Below, in pieces: positions 41,871 to 51,219 of a stretch of 64,000 nucleotides of DNA. Positions within the stretch are counted from its first letter, which is position 1, and each line of letters starts with the position of its first letter. Below the pieces are notes generated by a model, which saw only the letters and a list, made by a program, of their open reading frames with translations, made no database searches and was not told the origin of the DNA. Location of the stretch: positions 41,235 through 105,234 of the forward strand of contig CAJUMY010000006.1 in NCBI GenBank assembly GCA_910587685.1, in the 5' to 3' direction. The position numbers and the translations under genes were made by a program. The stretch comes from an uncultured Christensenellaceae bacterium (lineage in GTDB: Bacteria > Bacillota > Clostridia > Christensenellales > UBA3700).

Positions 41871-43256
41871 TCAGTCCTCTTTCTTTATTGTATCGTAATA
41901 TTTTTCGAGGTACTCGTCTCGTATTCTCTTCATTTCGCTTCTAGGCAGTATAGTGAGCAATTTCCAACCTATCTCCAAGGTCTTCTCGATGCTTCTGTCG
42001 CTCTCGAAACCTTGAGAAACGTATTCCTTTTCAAACTCTTCCGCGAACTTAGCGTAAAGTCTGTCTACAGGCGAGAGCGCCGCGTCTCCGAGTATTGCGG
42101 ATAGCTCTTTCGCTTCCTTTCCTCTTGCGTAAGCCGAGAATAACTGATTCATATTGTCGGCGTGGTCGGCTCTCGTCTTTCCTTCGCCTATACCCTTATT
42201 CTTAAGTCTCGAAAGCGACGGCAATACGTCGATAGGCGGGATAACTCCCTTTTTGTGAAGCTCTCTACTCAGTATTATCTGACCCTCGGTAATATATCCG
42301 GTAAGGTCGGGGATCGGGTGAGTCTTATCCTCTTCGGGCATAGTCAATATAGGTATCTGCGTTATAGAACCCTTTTTGCCTACTATTCTTCCCGCTCTTT
42401 CGTACATCGTCGCAAGGTCGGTATAAAGGTATCCCGGATAACCTCTTCTTCCGGGAACTTCTCGCCTTGCCGCGGAGACCTCTCTCAGCGCCTCGGCGTA
42501 ATTCGTAATATCGGTAAGTATGACGAGCACGTGCATATCTTTCTCAAACGCCAGATATTCCGCGGCGGTAAGAGCCATTCTCGGCGTCGCTATTCTCTCG
42601 ACTGCCGGATCGTTAGCGAGATTCATAAAGAGCACCGCCCTGTCGATAGCTCCCGTGCGTCTGAAATCCGACATGAAGAACTCAGCCTCTTCGTACGTTA
42701 TTCCGATAGCTCCGAAGACTACCGCGAACTTCTCGTCGCTGCCTATAACTTTCGCCTGTCTGGCTATCTGCGCCGCAAGCTCTGCGTGCGGAAGTCCCGA
42801 CGCGCTGAATACGGGCAGCTTCTGTCCTCTTACGAGCGTATTTAGTCCGTCTATCGCCGAAACGCCCGTTTCTATAAATTCGTTAGGATAATCTCTTGCC
42901 GCGGGATTAATAGGCTGACCGTTGATATCGAGCCTCTTCTCGGGAATTATCGGAGCGCCGCCGTCTTTGGGATTACCCATACCGTCAAATACTCTGCCGA
43001 GCATATCCTCCGATACCGCAAGCGTGAGACTTCTTCCGAGAAAACGCGCCTTAGACGTCGACATTTCTATACCCTGAGAGCCCTCGAATAACTGCACGAG
43101 CGCCTTGTCTCTGTTGATTTCGAGGACCTTTCCTCTCCTTATATCTCCGTCCTTTTGCTCAATCTCGACGAGTTCGTCGTATTTGACTCCTTCTACGCCG
43201 TCGACCAACATAAGAGGTCCTACTATTTCTTTTATAGATTTATATTCCTTAAGCAT
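41871..43256 (-). CDS. ntpB: V-type ATPase subunit B
   Basis: Non-catalytic nucleotide-site subunit of the A3B3 hexamer. Length 461 residues, normal. Conserved lines include FSASGLPHAELAAQIARQA near residue 150, the GAIGITYEEAEFFMSDF segment, and ILTDITNYAEALREVSAAR in the core. As expected for B subunits, no Walker A GxxxxGK(T/S) is present at the P-loop position. Three nt after ntpA. Confidence 0.97.
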   Translation of the reverse strand: MLKEYKSIKEIVGPLMLVDGVEGVKYDELVEIEQKDGDIRRGKVLEINRDKALVQLFEGSQGIEMSTSKARFLGRSLTLAVSEDMLGRVFDGMGNPKDGGAPIIPEKRLDINGQPINPAARDYPNEFIETGVSAIDGLNTLVRGQKLPVFSASGLPHAELAAQIARQAKVIGSDEKFAVVFGAIGITYEEAEFFMSDFRRTGAIDRAVLFMNLANDPAVERIATPRMALTAAEYLAFEKDMHVLVILTDITNYAEALREVSAARREVPGRRGYPGYLYTDLATMYERAGRIVGKKGSITQIPILTMPEEDKTHPIPDLTGYITEGQIILSRELHKKGVIPPIDVLPSLSRLKNKGIGEGKTRADHADNMNQLFSAYARGKEAKELSAILGDAALSPVDRLYAKFAEEFEKEYVSQGFESDRSIEKTLEIGWKLLTILPRSEMKRIRDEYLEKYYDTIKKED

Positions 43257-43259
43257 ATC

Positions 43260-45023
43260 TTACTCTCCTTCGCTGACAAGCGAACCGATCTCGCTGCGCA
43301 TATCCCTGTCTATTGCGTCGAACTTTTCTTCTTCCGACTCCTTTATATATTTGGATCTGCCTATGCTCTCGCGTACTTTAACGGAAAGTATGTCGTCAAG
43401 ATCGACGTCTTTGTCCAGAGCTTCGTTTGAAAGTTTATGACAGTTTATGATAAGGCGCATCATCTTGAGCTGTTTTTTCAGCGAGGTATAGGTATCAACG
43501 TCGTCGAAAGCGTACTGATGCAGATAATCCTCTCTTATCGACTTTGCCGTCTCCATCGTTATTCTATCCTTCGGCGAAAGCGCGTCGATACCGACAAGCC
43601 TTACTATTTCGTCGAGATTGGCTTCCTCTTGAAGTATCCTCTCGGCTTCCCTTCTCAGTTCTCCCCACTCTTCTCCGACGTTCTCGTCGTACCATACCTT
43701 CAACCTGTCCGCATAGAGCGAATAGCTTTGCAGCCAATCTATCGCGGGGAAGTGTCTTCTGTATGCCAGCGACGAAGAAAGTCCCCAGAATACCTTTACA
43801 ATTCTGAGAGTAGCCTGCGATACAGGCTCCGAAAGGTCTCCTCCCGGAGGCGAAACCGCCGATATAGCGGTGATCGAACCTATTCTTTCCTCTCTTCCGA
43901 GAGTCTTAACTATTCCCGCTCTTTCGTAATAATCGGCAAGTCTAGAGGACAGATACGCGGGATAACCCTCTTCGCCCGGCATCTCTTCAAGACGTCCCGA
44001 CATCTCTCTTAGCGCCTCCGCCCATCTTGACGACGAGTCCGCCATGATAGCTACGTTGTAGCCCATATCTCTGAAATATTCCGCTATCGTGATACCCGTA
44101 TATATCGACGCCTCTCTTGCGGCGACGGGCATATCCGACGTATTGGCGATAAGTACCGTTCTTTTCATGAGCGCTTCGCCCGTCTTCGGGTCTATAAGCT
44201 CGGGAAATTCGTTAAGAACGTCCGTCATCTCGTTGCCTCGCTCTCCGCAACCAACATAGACTATGATATCTGCGTTGGACCACTTGGCGAGCTGATGCTG
44301 AACTACCGTCTTTCCGCTTCCGAAAGGTCCTGGAATACACGCTACTCCGCCCTTCGCTACAGGAAAGAGCGTATCTATGACGCGTTGACCCGTAACGAGC
44401 GGCTCCTTCGGCGGCAGCTTCTCTTTATACGGTCTGCCCTTACGCACGGGCCACTTCTTGAGCATAGGTATCTCGATTTTTCCCTTGACCGTATTTAATA
44501 TCGCTATGGGCTCGGTGACGTTGAATTCGCCTTCGAATATCTTATCTATCACGCCCTCTATTCCGAAAGGAACTATGATCCTGTGTTCGACTACAACGTT
44601 CTCCTGAACTACGCCGAGTATGTCTCCGGCTTCGACGCTGTCTCCGACCTTCACCCTCGGCTCGAATTTCCACTTCCTTTCAAGGTCGACGGCAGGCATA
44701 TCTATTCCCCTCGCTATGCGCGCGCCGGATGCCTCGACGAGCTTATTCAGCGGACGCTGTATACCGTCGTATATTCCTTCGAGAAGTCCGGGGGCCAGCA
44801 TAACGGAAAGCGGCGCTCCGGTGCTCGTCACGCTCTCGCCTACGCCTATTCCGCTCGTCTCTTCGTATACCTGTATCGACGACCTGTCCTCTCTTTGCTC
44901 GATTATTTCTCCTATGAGATTGGACTCGCCGACCTTAACTACGTCGAACATTCTCGCCTTAGTCATTCCGTCCGCAACTATAAGCGGACCCGACACTTTT
45001 ATGATCCTTCCTTTATTATCCAT
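43260..45023 (-). CDS. ntpA: V-type ATPase subunit A (catalytic)
   Basis: The catalytic subunit, 587 residues. Walker A GPFGSGKTVVQHQLAKW lies near residue 230, followed by the catalytic GERGNEMTDVL line and the ADSSSRWAEALREMSGRLEE core segment; the A-type insertion (about residues 110-200) is present. Start taken at the ATG at 45023, which follows GAGAGG and gives the usual MDNKGRIIKVSGPLIVADG opening. Four nt after ntpF. It can synthesise or hydrolyse ATP depending on the ion gradient. Confidence 0.97.
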   Translation of the reverse strand: MDNKGRIIKVSGPLIVADGMTKARMFDVVKVGESNLIGEIIEQREDRSSIQVYEETSGIGVGESVTSTGAPLSVMLAPGLLEGIYDGIQRPLNKLVEASGARIARGIDMPAVDLERKWKFEPRVKVGDSVEAGDILGVVQENVVVEHRIIVPFGIEGVIDKIFEGEFNVTEPIAILNTVKGKIEIPMLKKWPVRKGRPYKEKLPPKEPLVTGQRVIDTLFPVAKGGVACIPGPFGSGKTVVQHQLAKWSNADIIVYVGCGERGNEMTDVLNEFPELIDPKTGEALMKRTVLIANTSDMPVAAREASIYTGITIAEYFRDMGYNVAIMADSSSRWAEALREMSGRLEEMPGEEGYPAYLSSRLADYYERAGIVKTLGREERIGSITAISAVSPPGGDLSEPVSQATLRIVKVFWGLSSSLAYRRHFPAIDWLQSYSLYADRLKVWYDENVGEEWGELRREAERILQEEANLDEIVRLVGIDALSPKDRITMETAKSIREDYLHQYAFDDVDTYTSLKKQLKMMRLIINCHKLSNEALDKDVDLDDILSVKVRESIGRSKYIKESEEEKFDAIDRDMRSEIGSLVSEGE

Positions 45024-45027
45024 AAAA

Positions 45028-45354
45028 TCAATCCTCTCTATCGAACAGAATATCCGTTCCGACTGCTTTTTCGACATTCTTCTTTATACATTCCATAGCG
45101 TAACCCGAATCTCCGACTCCGGAAGGTATCGGAATTATCGCAGGATAAGGTTTCGTCTTATATTTTTCCACCGTATCGCGCGACGCTATCGCGACGTCTT
45201 CGGTCACGAAGATCACAGCGTACTCTTTCGCTATCTTCTTTATCAATGCGTCGCTCTCTTCTCCGCCGCTCGCGGGATACACGTCCATACCTACGGCTTT
45301 GAACGCGAGAACTACGTCTCCGCCGCCTATGACGGCTACCTTATTACTATACAT
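45028..45354 (-). CDS. ntpF: V-type ATPase subunit F
   Basis: The small central-stalk subunit that sits on the D shaft. The 108-residue protein has the Rossmann-like pattern of the family: VAVIGGGDVVLAFKAVGMDVY, YAVIFVTEDVA, and PAIIPIPSGVGDSGYAMECI. Overlaps ntpC by 8 nt. Confidence 0.93.
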   Translation of the reverse strand: MYSNKVAVIGGGDVVLAFKAVGMDVYPASGGEESDALIKKIAKEYAVIFVTEDVAIASRDTVEKYKTKPYPAIIPIPSGVGDSGYAMECIKKNVEKAVGTDILFDRED

Positions 45355-46348
45355 AGAACTCTCTGAGCCTCTCTTTCACGGCGTCTCTGCCGACGTTATT
45401 TTTGAGCGCGGTAAGTATTAGCCGCGCCGTTCTTATCTCCGTCCTTTTCGCAACGAAGAAACCTATGATAGGAGCTACCGAAAATATATCGCCCTTATCA
45501 CGTCTGAATATTTTCATCAGATAACTTTCGCTCATAGCTTCGAACCTTACGAGCGAACCGCTTTTCGCATAGTCGCCGAAAGATGCTTCTGCGATATCCC
45601 TATAATCGGAATACTTTAGTCTCTCCGCTATGCTGTCGTTGCTCTCTTCTATCAAACTCTCGAGAAAGCCGAGCGAATAGCTTCCGCCCTCGATATAGTT
45701 GTCTTTTAATAGCGAAGCGTTGCCAATCTTTTTCACTCTTAGCGCGGTAGCTATATTGGTAAGATCGGTCTTCGCCTTAAAATATTCTATGATAGTCTTA
45801 TTCTTGCCCTTTGATATTCTCGCGTGAATATCCTTATACATGGCTTTGTCAAGGTACGTGTCTATATAACGCGGCGAGCGTCTGCCGTTCGCGAATAGCT
45901 CGTCTATCAGATGAAGCGCCTCTGCTATGAACTTCGGAAGCGACGAATAATTATCGTTAAAAATACACTCCTTAAGCGTATCGTGAGAAATATTGCCTTC
46001 CGGAGGAAGATCGCCGCTATCGCTTGCGTCGCGCATATATTTCTTTTTCATAAATATCTTAGCGGAAAGATAGTCTTCTTCAAGCAAAAAGGCATCCATA
46101 CCGCTAGAACTTATCATAGTCTCTCTAAAAAAAGCGGTAACTCTCTTCAATTCCTCTTCGAGAAGCGCAGGATAATCTTCGGCTCTCTCCAGAGTCGTTC
46201 CGCCTGCGTAGCCGCACTCGTAAAGTATCTTAACGCCCTCTTCCAAATTAGCGGCATGTATCATTCGAGTCATCTTCTCTTCCGTAATGAGACTTGACTC
46301 GAGCGACTTTACCCTTGCGTTGGAAAAGACGAGATTACCGTTCTTCAT
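45347..46348 (-). CDS. ntpC: V-type ATPase subunit C (d-type, rotor connector)
   Basis: A 333-residue helical protein of the V-type C/AC39 family that links the central stalk to the membrane K ring. It shows the threefold helical repeat with FSNARVKSLESSLI at the N-terminus, EEDYLSAKIFMKKKYM in the middle and FVAKRTEIRTARLILTALKN near the end. Starts inside the ntpE stop (ATGA). Confidence 0.94.
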   Translation of the reverse strand: MKNGNLVFSNARVKSLESSLITEEKMTRMIHAANLEEGVKILYECGYAGGTTLERAEDYPALLEEELKRVTAFFRETMISSSGMDAFLLEEDYLSAKIFMKKKYMRDASDSGDLPPEGNISHDTLKECIFNDNYSSLPKFIAEALHLIDELFANGRRSPRYIDTYLDKAMYKDIHARISKGKNKTIIEYFKAKTDLTNIATALRVKKIGNASLLKDNYIEGGSYSLGFLESLIEESNDSIAERLKYSDYRDIAEASFGDYAKSGSLVRFEAMSESYLMKIFRRDKGDIFSVAPIIGFFVAKRTEIRTARLILTALKNNVGRDAVKERLREFYV

Positions 46349-46932
46349 GACTTCTCCTCTTCAAACAATATTTGAAAAAGCGAGGAAGATATCTCCTCTT
46401 TTACTTCAAAAAGCGTTCTCTCGAGCGTGAGATTCTTATCGTAACTCTTGCCGACCAACATCATCCCGCCCTTAAAATCGCCGTACATAGATGATAGTTC
46501 CGCGTTTATTCCCTTGCTCTTTGCGATACGCTTCACAACAGCGGAGGTAACCATCTTCTTATCGTTCTCCGCTATGACGACTTCGTCGCCGTCTTCGAGA
46601 TATTTCTCGAGCAACGCGACGAGTATTTCGCCGTATTTCTTATCCGAAACTACGGCGTCGAGAGCCTCGTTAAAAGCCTTCTCCATTATAGCGTTCTCAG
46701 TCATAAGAACGTTCTTTTTAGCGTCGATGCGAGCGACGGTAACGCGGCGCGAAATTATAGCGGCGATGACGTCCTCTTTGGGCGAGAGCGCCTCTTCTTC
46801 ACGCTTTTTTATATCCTCTTCCGCCTTCTTGACTGCTTCGGCTCTTTTAGCTTCTGCCGAGGCTACTATCTCCTTGGCTTCGGCTTTCGCGTCGTTAATG
46901 ATTTTATTAATTATCGAATCTTTATTATTCAT
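46345..46932 (-). CDS. ntpE: V-type ATPase subunit E (peripheral stalk)
   Basis: A 195-residue protein with a long N-terminal Lys/Glu/Ala-rich helix (about 1-90, INKIINDAKAEAKEIVASAEAKRAEAVKK) and a globular C-terminal end, the layout of peripheral stalk subunit E, which pairs with the H/G helix protein encoded at 49423. The ribosome site is weak. Confidence 0.9.
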   Translation of the reverse strand: MNNKDSIINKIINDAKAEAKEIVASAEAKRAEAVKKAEEDIKKREEEALSPKEDVIAAIISRRVTVARIDAKKNVLMTENAIMEKAFNEALDAVVSDKKYGEILVALLEKYLEDGDEVVIAENDKKMVTSAVVKRIAKSKGINAELSSMYGDFKGGMMLVGKSYDKNLTLERTLFEVKEEISSSLFQILFEEEKS

Positions 46933-46987
46933 GATATTATATCCGTTTGCCTGAGCCGTTCATATGCCGCGGCAATTATTATATCCG

Positions 46988-47464
46988 TCAGCCCAAGTTG
47001 AGCATGAATACGCTGAGGAATGAAACAAGGAGCGCAAGAAGCGCGTACGTCTCTACCATGACGGTAAGAATAATACCCTTACCGCTGACTTCTCCTCTCT
47101 TTGCGACCATCGCTATACTGGACGCTGCGCACTTTCCCTGATATATCGCGCTGATCATACCTACTATCGCCATAGGCAAACAGCCTGCGAGAACAGACAA
47201 TCCCGCCGCGGTCGAAAGCGCGAGCGATCCGCTTCCTATAAGACCTATCTTCAAAAAGGTAATGAAAGCGATAATGAATCCGTAAATACCCTGCGTTGCC
47301 GGCAACAACTCGAGAATAAGCACTTTAGAGAACTTATCGGGGTCTTCCGATATAACTCCTGCCGCCGCCTGCCCCGCTATACTAACGCCTATCGCAGATC
47401 CGCAACCTGCGAATAGCGCCGCGAGCGCGGCTCCGAGTATTGCTAAGAACGTTCCTGTTGTCAT
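46988..47464 (-). CDS. ntpK: V-type ATPase subunit K (membrane rotor), Na+-type
   Basis: A 158-residue duplicated c-subunit with four helices. Compared from memory with Enterococcus hirae NtpK, the Na+ ligands are present: Leu54, Thr57 and Gln58 in LLPATQ, Gln109 in SAIYQGK, and the ion-binding Glu138 in MVETYA. Only the second hairpin has the carboxylate, the V-type pattern that yields fewer ions per turn. Sodium coupling is therefore likely. The gene lies between ntpI and ntpE. Confidence 0.95.
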   Translation of the reverse strand: MTTGTFLAILGAALAALFAGCGSAIGVSIAGQAAAGVISEDPDKFSKVLILELLPATQGIYGFIIAFITFLKIGLIGSGSLALSTAAGLSVLAGCLPMAIVGMISAIYQGKCAASSIAMVAKRGEVSGKGIILTVMVETYALLALLVSFLSVFMLNLG

Positions 47465-47471
47465 ATTATAT

Positions 47472-49436
47472 TTACCTCCTATCCGTAATATAATAATATT
47501 TGATATTTGATCCGAGCGGGGCGAACAGTCTGCCGCCGCCGGTATAAAATTTTCCGAAGAATTCTATAAACTGAAGTCTCGAATTGTGCACGTACGCTCC
47601 GAGAGTATTGATACCTACGTTAAACAAGTGACCGCCTATCAAAAGCGCGGCGGCGAGGACGATACCGAGAACAGGTATCAGCTCGACAAGCACTACGGCT
47701 ATCTGGTTCAAAACCATTCCTATAACGCCCGTAGCAAGTCCGAGACCGAACAGTCTCGAATAGCTCAAGAGATCGCTGAAGAAATTGATTATTCCGTAAA
47801 GTTTCCCGAACGCTCCGCTGACGATACCGACGCCCTTTTTGTGAAGCGCTCCCGCGATCATTAGTCCGACGAGACCTACCGCGAGAAGAACTATTCCCGT
47901 TATCTTGCCCGCGTTCCCTTTAACGAGGAAAATCACGGCAATACCGATAATGAGGATATACCAGGAAAATACTCCGAATATCGCGTCGAGCGGTTTCCTT
48001 TCTTTGAACAGACGGTACGCGTTGATAGCCATACCCGTCAGCATTTGGAAAAGTCCCATTCCAAGACTTAATATCAACATATTAACGGGTTTGTCTAGCG
48101 GATTGAACATAACGGCAGGCAATAGCGCTTCGCCGAAATAGCTTCCGAACATAACTCCCCAAAACATTGTCGATATACCGCCCATAAAGATTATCTTTAT
48201 GAGACTCGCATCCATTTTCTTGGGTTTCATCCTGAAAAGTATAAATCCCGACGCAAGAGTAAGTATCAGTCCGTAGCCTGCGTCGGATACCATTATTCCG
48301 AAAAACAAGAAGAAGAAAAACGCTACGAACGGATTGGGGTTGACCTCTCTGTAGCAAGGAACGTTAAACATATTAGTAACGCTTTGATACGGAGCGACCA
48401 GCGAATTATCGACACAAAACGTCGGCGGTATCTCTCCCTCTATAGGTTCTCTTATTATATAGGCGAGCGCAAGCGGCGAAGACGATAATATATTATCTAT
48501 ATTCTCCTCTTCCGTCTTCGGCAGCCAACCTTCGAGGATATACGAAGTTCCCGTGCTCTTCATCTTCTCTTCCGCGCTTAGCTTATCATTCTCGAGCGTG
48601 TAATAATCAAAGAGCATCTTGAACGAAAGCGTATTCTCCTCGTATGAGACTATCTCCTCGACTATCTCGCTCCTGCGCTTAGCTATCGCGTCTATTCTCT
48701 CATTGTCATGAGCGATAATATCGGCAGGTCTCCTTACGTCGCTCACTCCTATAGGCGTGAACTCTACCTCCGCAAGTATCTCCTGAACCTTGTCTCTGCT
48801 CTCTTTCACGGAAACTATAACGACTGCTGTCGATCCGCCTATATCTTCTCCCGTCTCGCACGTCGCGTATTCAACGCCGCTTAAAAGATTCTCGAGCTTT
48901 TCGATTTTGGAAGAAGCGACGCTTCCCAAAGATATTACGGTATTCTTCGTATTGCGGAATATATCGAGCGGAAGTTTTACCGATTCGAAGACGCTCATAG
49001 CCTTCGCTTCCGACTTTAGTTTGGTCTCTTCCGACTTTAATCTGACGTACTCGTTATTGAGTTCGTTCATTTCCTCTATCTTTCGGAATATCTCGTCTTC
49101 GTTCTTCGTACACTCGACGAAATCGTCGTAGCTTACCTCCGGCTTCGGCGCGAACATCACTTTCTTCGGAACGCTCGACTTGTCGGCGCTCTTCGCCTTC
49201 ACCATTCTCTTGAGCTCCGACGTCTTTTCTTTTAGCGCGTCGAAAGCAAAAGTGAGGCGGGCAAGTTTCAGCGAAACCTCTTCCCGTCTCTTCCCGACGT
49301 CAACGTTATCGGCGCGTTCTATGTCGTGAGTATTGCCGATCTCGACGGAACCCGCTTTCGTCAACGTCTTGAGAAGCTCTTTCTTCTCTTTATTATTGCC
49401 AATGAGCATTATACGACGCATCTCAACGATCGGCAT
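47472..49436 (-). CDS. ntpI: V-type ATPase subunit I (a-type stator)
   Basis: The 654-residue membrane stator: a cytosolic N-terminal half of about 330 residues with coiled-coil stretches that grips the peripheral stalks, and a C-terminal half of about seven helices starting at FVAFFFFLFFGIMVSDAGYGLILTL, with FSDLLSYSRLFGLGLATGVIG and IGGHLFNVGINTLGAYVHNSRLQFIEFFGKFY, where the conserved Arg of the ion half-channels (SYSRLFGLG) is visible. Overlaps the H gene by 14 nt. Confidence 0.96.
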   Translation of the reverse strand: MPIVEMRRIMLIGNNKEKKELLKTLTKAGSVEIGNTHDIERADNVDVGKRREEVSLKLARLTFAFDALKEKTSELKRMVKAKSADKSSVPKKVMFAPKPEVSYDDFVECTKNEDEIFRKIEEMNELNNEYVRLKSEETKLKSEAKAMSVFESVKLPLDIFRNTKNTVISLGSVASSKIEKLENLLSGVEYATCETGEDIGGSTAVVIVSVKESRDKVQEILAEVEFTPIGVSDVRRPADIIAHDNERIDAIAKRRSEIVEEIVSYEENTLSFKMLFDYYTLENDKLSAEEKMKSTGTSYILEGWLPKTEEENIDNILSSSPLALAYIIREPIEGEIPPTFCVDNSLVAPYQSVTNMFNVPCYREVNPNPFVAFFFFLFFGIMVSDAGYGLILTLASGFILFRMKPKKMDASLIKIIFMGGISTMFWGVMFGSYFGEALLPAVMFNPLDKPVNMLILSLGMGLFQMLTGMAINAYRLFKERKPLDAIFGVFSWYILIIGIAVIFLVKGNAGKITGIVLLAVGLVGLMIAGALHKKGVGIVSGAFGKLYGIINFFSDLLSYSRLFGLGLATGVIGMVLNQIAVVLVELIPVLGIVLAAALLIGGHLFNVGINTLGAYVHNSRLQFIEFFGKFYTGGGRLFAPLGSNIKYYYITDRR

Positions 49437-49749
49437 ATTTCTCTAAGAGCCTCCCCGCAACGTATTCTCGAGCCTTGACCATATTCTTTTCGGCTCTTTT
49501 TTGTATCTCTTCGCTCTCGACGTGCGAAGCATATATTATCTTAGAATACTCCTCTTCGGCTCTCCCCAAGCCTTCGTTCTCATTGTTTTTGAGCTCCGCG
49601 CGTATCGAAAGCTCGCTCTCTTTCTTCATCGACTCTATTTCGTCAGACGTAGAAACAGCGATTTCTTTCGCCTCTTTTCGCGCGGCTTTTATTATCTCTT
49701 CGGCGCGGTTTTCCGCGTCTATTATCGAATTGACCAACTCGTCTATCAT
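49423..49749 (-). CDS. V-type ATPase subunit H/G (peripheral stalk helix)
   Basis: A 108-residue protein predicted to be one long charged helix (ENRAEEIIKAARKEAKEIAVS...EEYSKIIYASHVESEEIQKRAEKN), the partner of subunit E in the peripheral stalk (called AhaH, NtpF or G in different systems). It is the first gene of the ATPase cluster, about 75 nt after rpiB, with GGAGGA before the ATG. Confidence 0.85.
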   Translation of the reverse strand: MIDELVNSIIDAENRAEEIIKAARKEAKEIAVSTSDEIESMKKESELSIRAELKNNENEGLGRAEEEYSKIIYASHVESEEIQKRAEKNMVKAREYVAGRLLEKYADR

Positions 49750-49792
49750 GACAGTTCCTCCGATTTGCTGCGATATGCGGCGTATAAAAGCA

Positions 49793-49813
49793 GGCGGATG
49801 TATTATATCCGCC
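49793..49813 (-). terminator. Hairpin between rpiB and the ATPase genes
   Basis: GGCGGAT / ATCCGCC stem with 7-nt loop; the tail on the minus strand (TGCTTTTATA) is weak, so it may be a partial terminator or RNA-stability element rather than a full stop. Confidence 0.5.
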
Positions 49814-49826
49814 GAACTCTCGTCAT

Positions 49827-50276
49827 TTATTTGAAATATTTATCCTCTATTTCCTTTATTTTATCAACGCGTCTTTCGTGTCTGCCCCCCCCGAACGGAG
49901 TGTCAAGCCATGCGTTAAGGATGTCTGCGGCAAGCTCGGGCGTTACTATTCTTCCGCCCATCGCTATTACGTTAGCGTCGTTATGCTCCGCGGACATCTG
50001 ACCCGTAAATACGTCGTGACATACGGCAGCCCTTATTCCCTTGACTTTATTCGCGGATATAGCTATACCGATGCCGGTACCGCAAAGTATAACTCCTTTA
50101 TCGCATTCGCCGTTGGATACGGCTTCGGCAACTTTGAGCGCGTAATCGGGATAGTCTACGCTCGACGTATCGTACGCGCCGAAGTCTACGTGTTCTATTC
50201 CTCTTGCGTTAAGAGCCTTGATAATGGCCGGTTTTAGATTGATTCCACCATGGTCGCAACCGATTGCTATTCTCAT
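49827..50276 (-). CDS. rpiB: Ribose-5-phosphate isomerase B
   Basis: Interconverts ribose 5-phosphate and ribulose 5-phosphate in the pentose phosphate pathway. The 149-residue protein has the RpiB/LacAB opening IAIGCDHGGINLK, the catalytic Cys65 in GVILCGTGIG, the CHD line with His near 99, and EHNDANVIAMGGR. It lies close to the arginine phosphatase and Sua5-domain genes, an arrangement that recalls the Bacillus ywlC-ywlE-ywlF order. Promoter at 50310-50338. Confidence 0.97.
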   Translation of the reverse strand: MRIAIGCDHGGINLKPAIIKALNARGIEHVDFGAYDTSSVDYPDYALKVAEAVSNGECDKGVILCGTGIGIAISANKVKGIRAAVCHDVFTGQMSAEHNDANVIAMGGRIVTPELAADILNAWLDTPFGGGRHERRVDKIKEIEDKYFK

Positions 50277-50309
50277 TGTTTACCTCGTAATTGATTTTAG
50301 TTTATTAAA

Positions 50310-50338
50310 AGTATACCACGAAAAGCCGACTCTTTCAA
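50310..50338 (-). promoter_or_regulatory. Promoter of rpiB, possibly also of the V-type ATPase operon
   Basis: On the minus strand TTGAAA (50333-50338), 17-nt spacer, TATACT (50310-50315) with TG before the -10. No other clear promoter is seen before the ATPase genes. Confidence 0.75.
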
Positions 50339-50775
50339 TACCGAATGCAAAATTTTTCATTTTTTTACCAATTATTTATAAACAAGCGATGAATTTTTAA
50401 TAATAATTTACATTCTTCGACTATTCTTGACCGAAAATCGCCGAAATATCCAACTCTGCCGAAATTGTGTTCTCAAACGTCACGCAAAACGTCTTTGTTT
50501 GACTAAAAGTAAGTATTGATAGCGCTTGGCTTATTCTTCATATTGTATTAAATAGATAAAATAAATCAAAATATTACGCAAGCGTATCATTATAATATAA
50601 GTGATCTTAAATGATAATTAACCAAAAAATATGAACCGCGACGCCGCGCGGTTTCATTATGATTGCCAATGCCTTAAATGGCAATAACGGCGTAAACGAT
50701 AAAATTTTATGAACTACAACGATCTTACCGTTCCTCTTTATTAAAAAATCAAGTATCGACGCTTATCGTTATTAT
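50339..50775. other. Non-coding gap between rpiB and the phosphatase gene
   Basis: Holds the terminator at 50634-50653 and a second hairpin ATTGCCA / TGGCAAT (50662-50685). The rest is AT-rich with no credible gene. Confidence 0.5.
50634..50653 (-). terminator. Terminator of the thpR/sua5-phosphatase operon
   Basis: AACCGCG / CGCGGTT stem with 6-nt loop; on the minus strand followed by CATATTTTTT. Confidence 0.75.
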
Positions 50776-51219
50776 TCAACGCTTTGAAAACAGCTTTTCT
50801 ATAACGTCGCCGATCGCCTTTTCCAAAATCTTATAACATCTTCTATACACGTCGACGTCCGCTCCGTACGGGTCGAAAACGCCCTCTCCGCCAGTGATCT
50901 CTTCGATAGAAAAAACGTTGCCGCGTCTGCCGAACGCTTCTTCGAGATATCTTTTATGAGACGAAGTGACGGTTATCACGTAGCTTGCCGTATTCATATC
51001 TTCTTCGCTTATCATGCGAGATCTATGCTCGAAGTCAAGTCCCTCTTCTTTCATGACGGCTCTTGCGCTGACGTTCATCGGCAAACCGTCCGAGCATGCG
51101 ACTCCTCTCGATATCGCCGCGACGTCAAGCGACGTCTCTTTCGCCTTTTTATTGAATATCTTTTCCGCCATCGGAGAACGGCACGTGTTGCCCGTGCATA
51201 CGAAAATAACTTTCATCAT
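50776..51219 (-). CDS. Low-molecular-weight phosphatase, probably protein-arginine phosphatase (YwlE-like)
   Basis: A 147-residue LMW-PTP-fold protein. The P-loop is CTGNTCRSPMAE with the nucleophile Cys8 and Arg14; Thr12 occupies the place that in Bacillus YwlE selects phosphoarginine over phosphotyrosine (PTPs have Ile there). The general acid is in DPYGADV near residue 121. YwlE reverses McsB arginine phosphorylation of proteins destined for ClpCP. Its ATG overlaps the stop of the ThpR-Sua5 gene (ATGA). Confidence 0.88.
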   Translation of the reverse strand: MMKVIFVCTGNTCRSPMAEKIFNKKAKETSLDVAAISRGVACSDGLPMNVSARAVMKEEGLDFEHRSRMISEEDMNTASYVITVTSSHKRYLEEAFGRRGNVFSIEEITGGEGVFDPYGADVDVYRRCYKILEKAIGDVIEKLFSKR

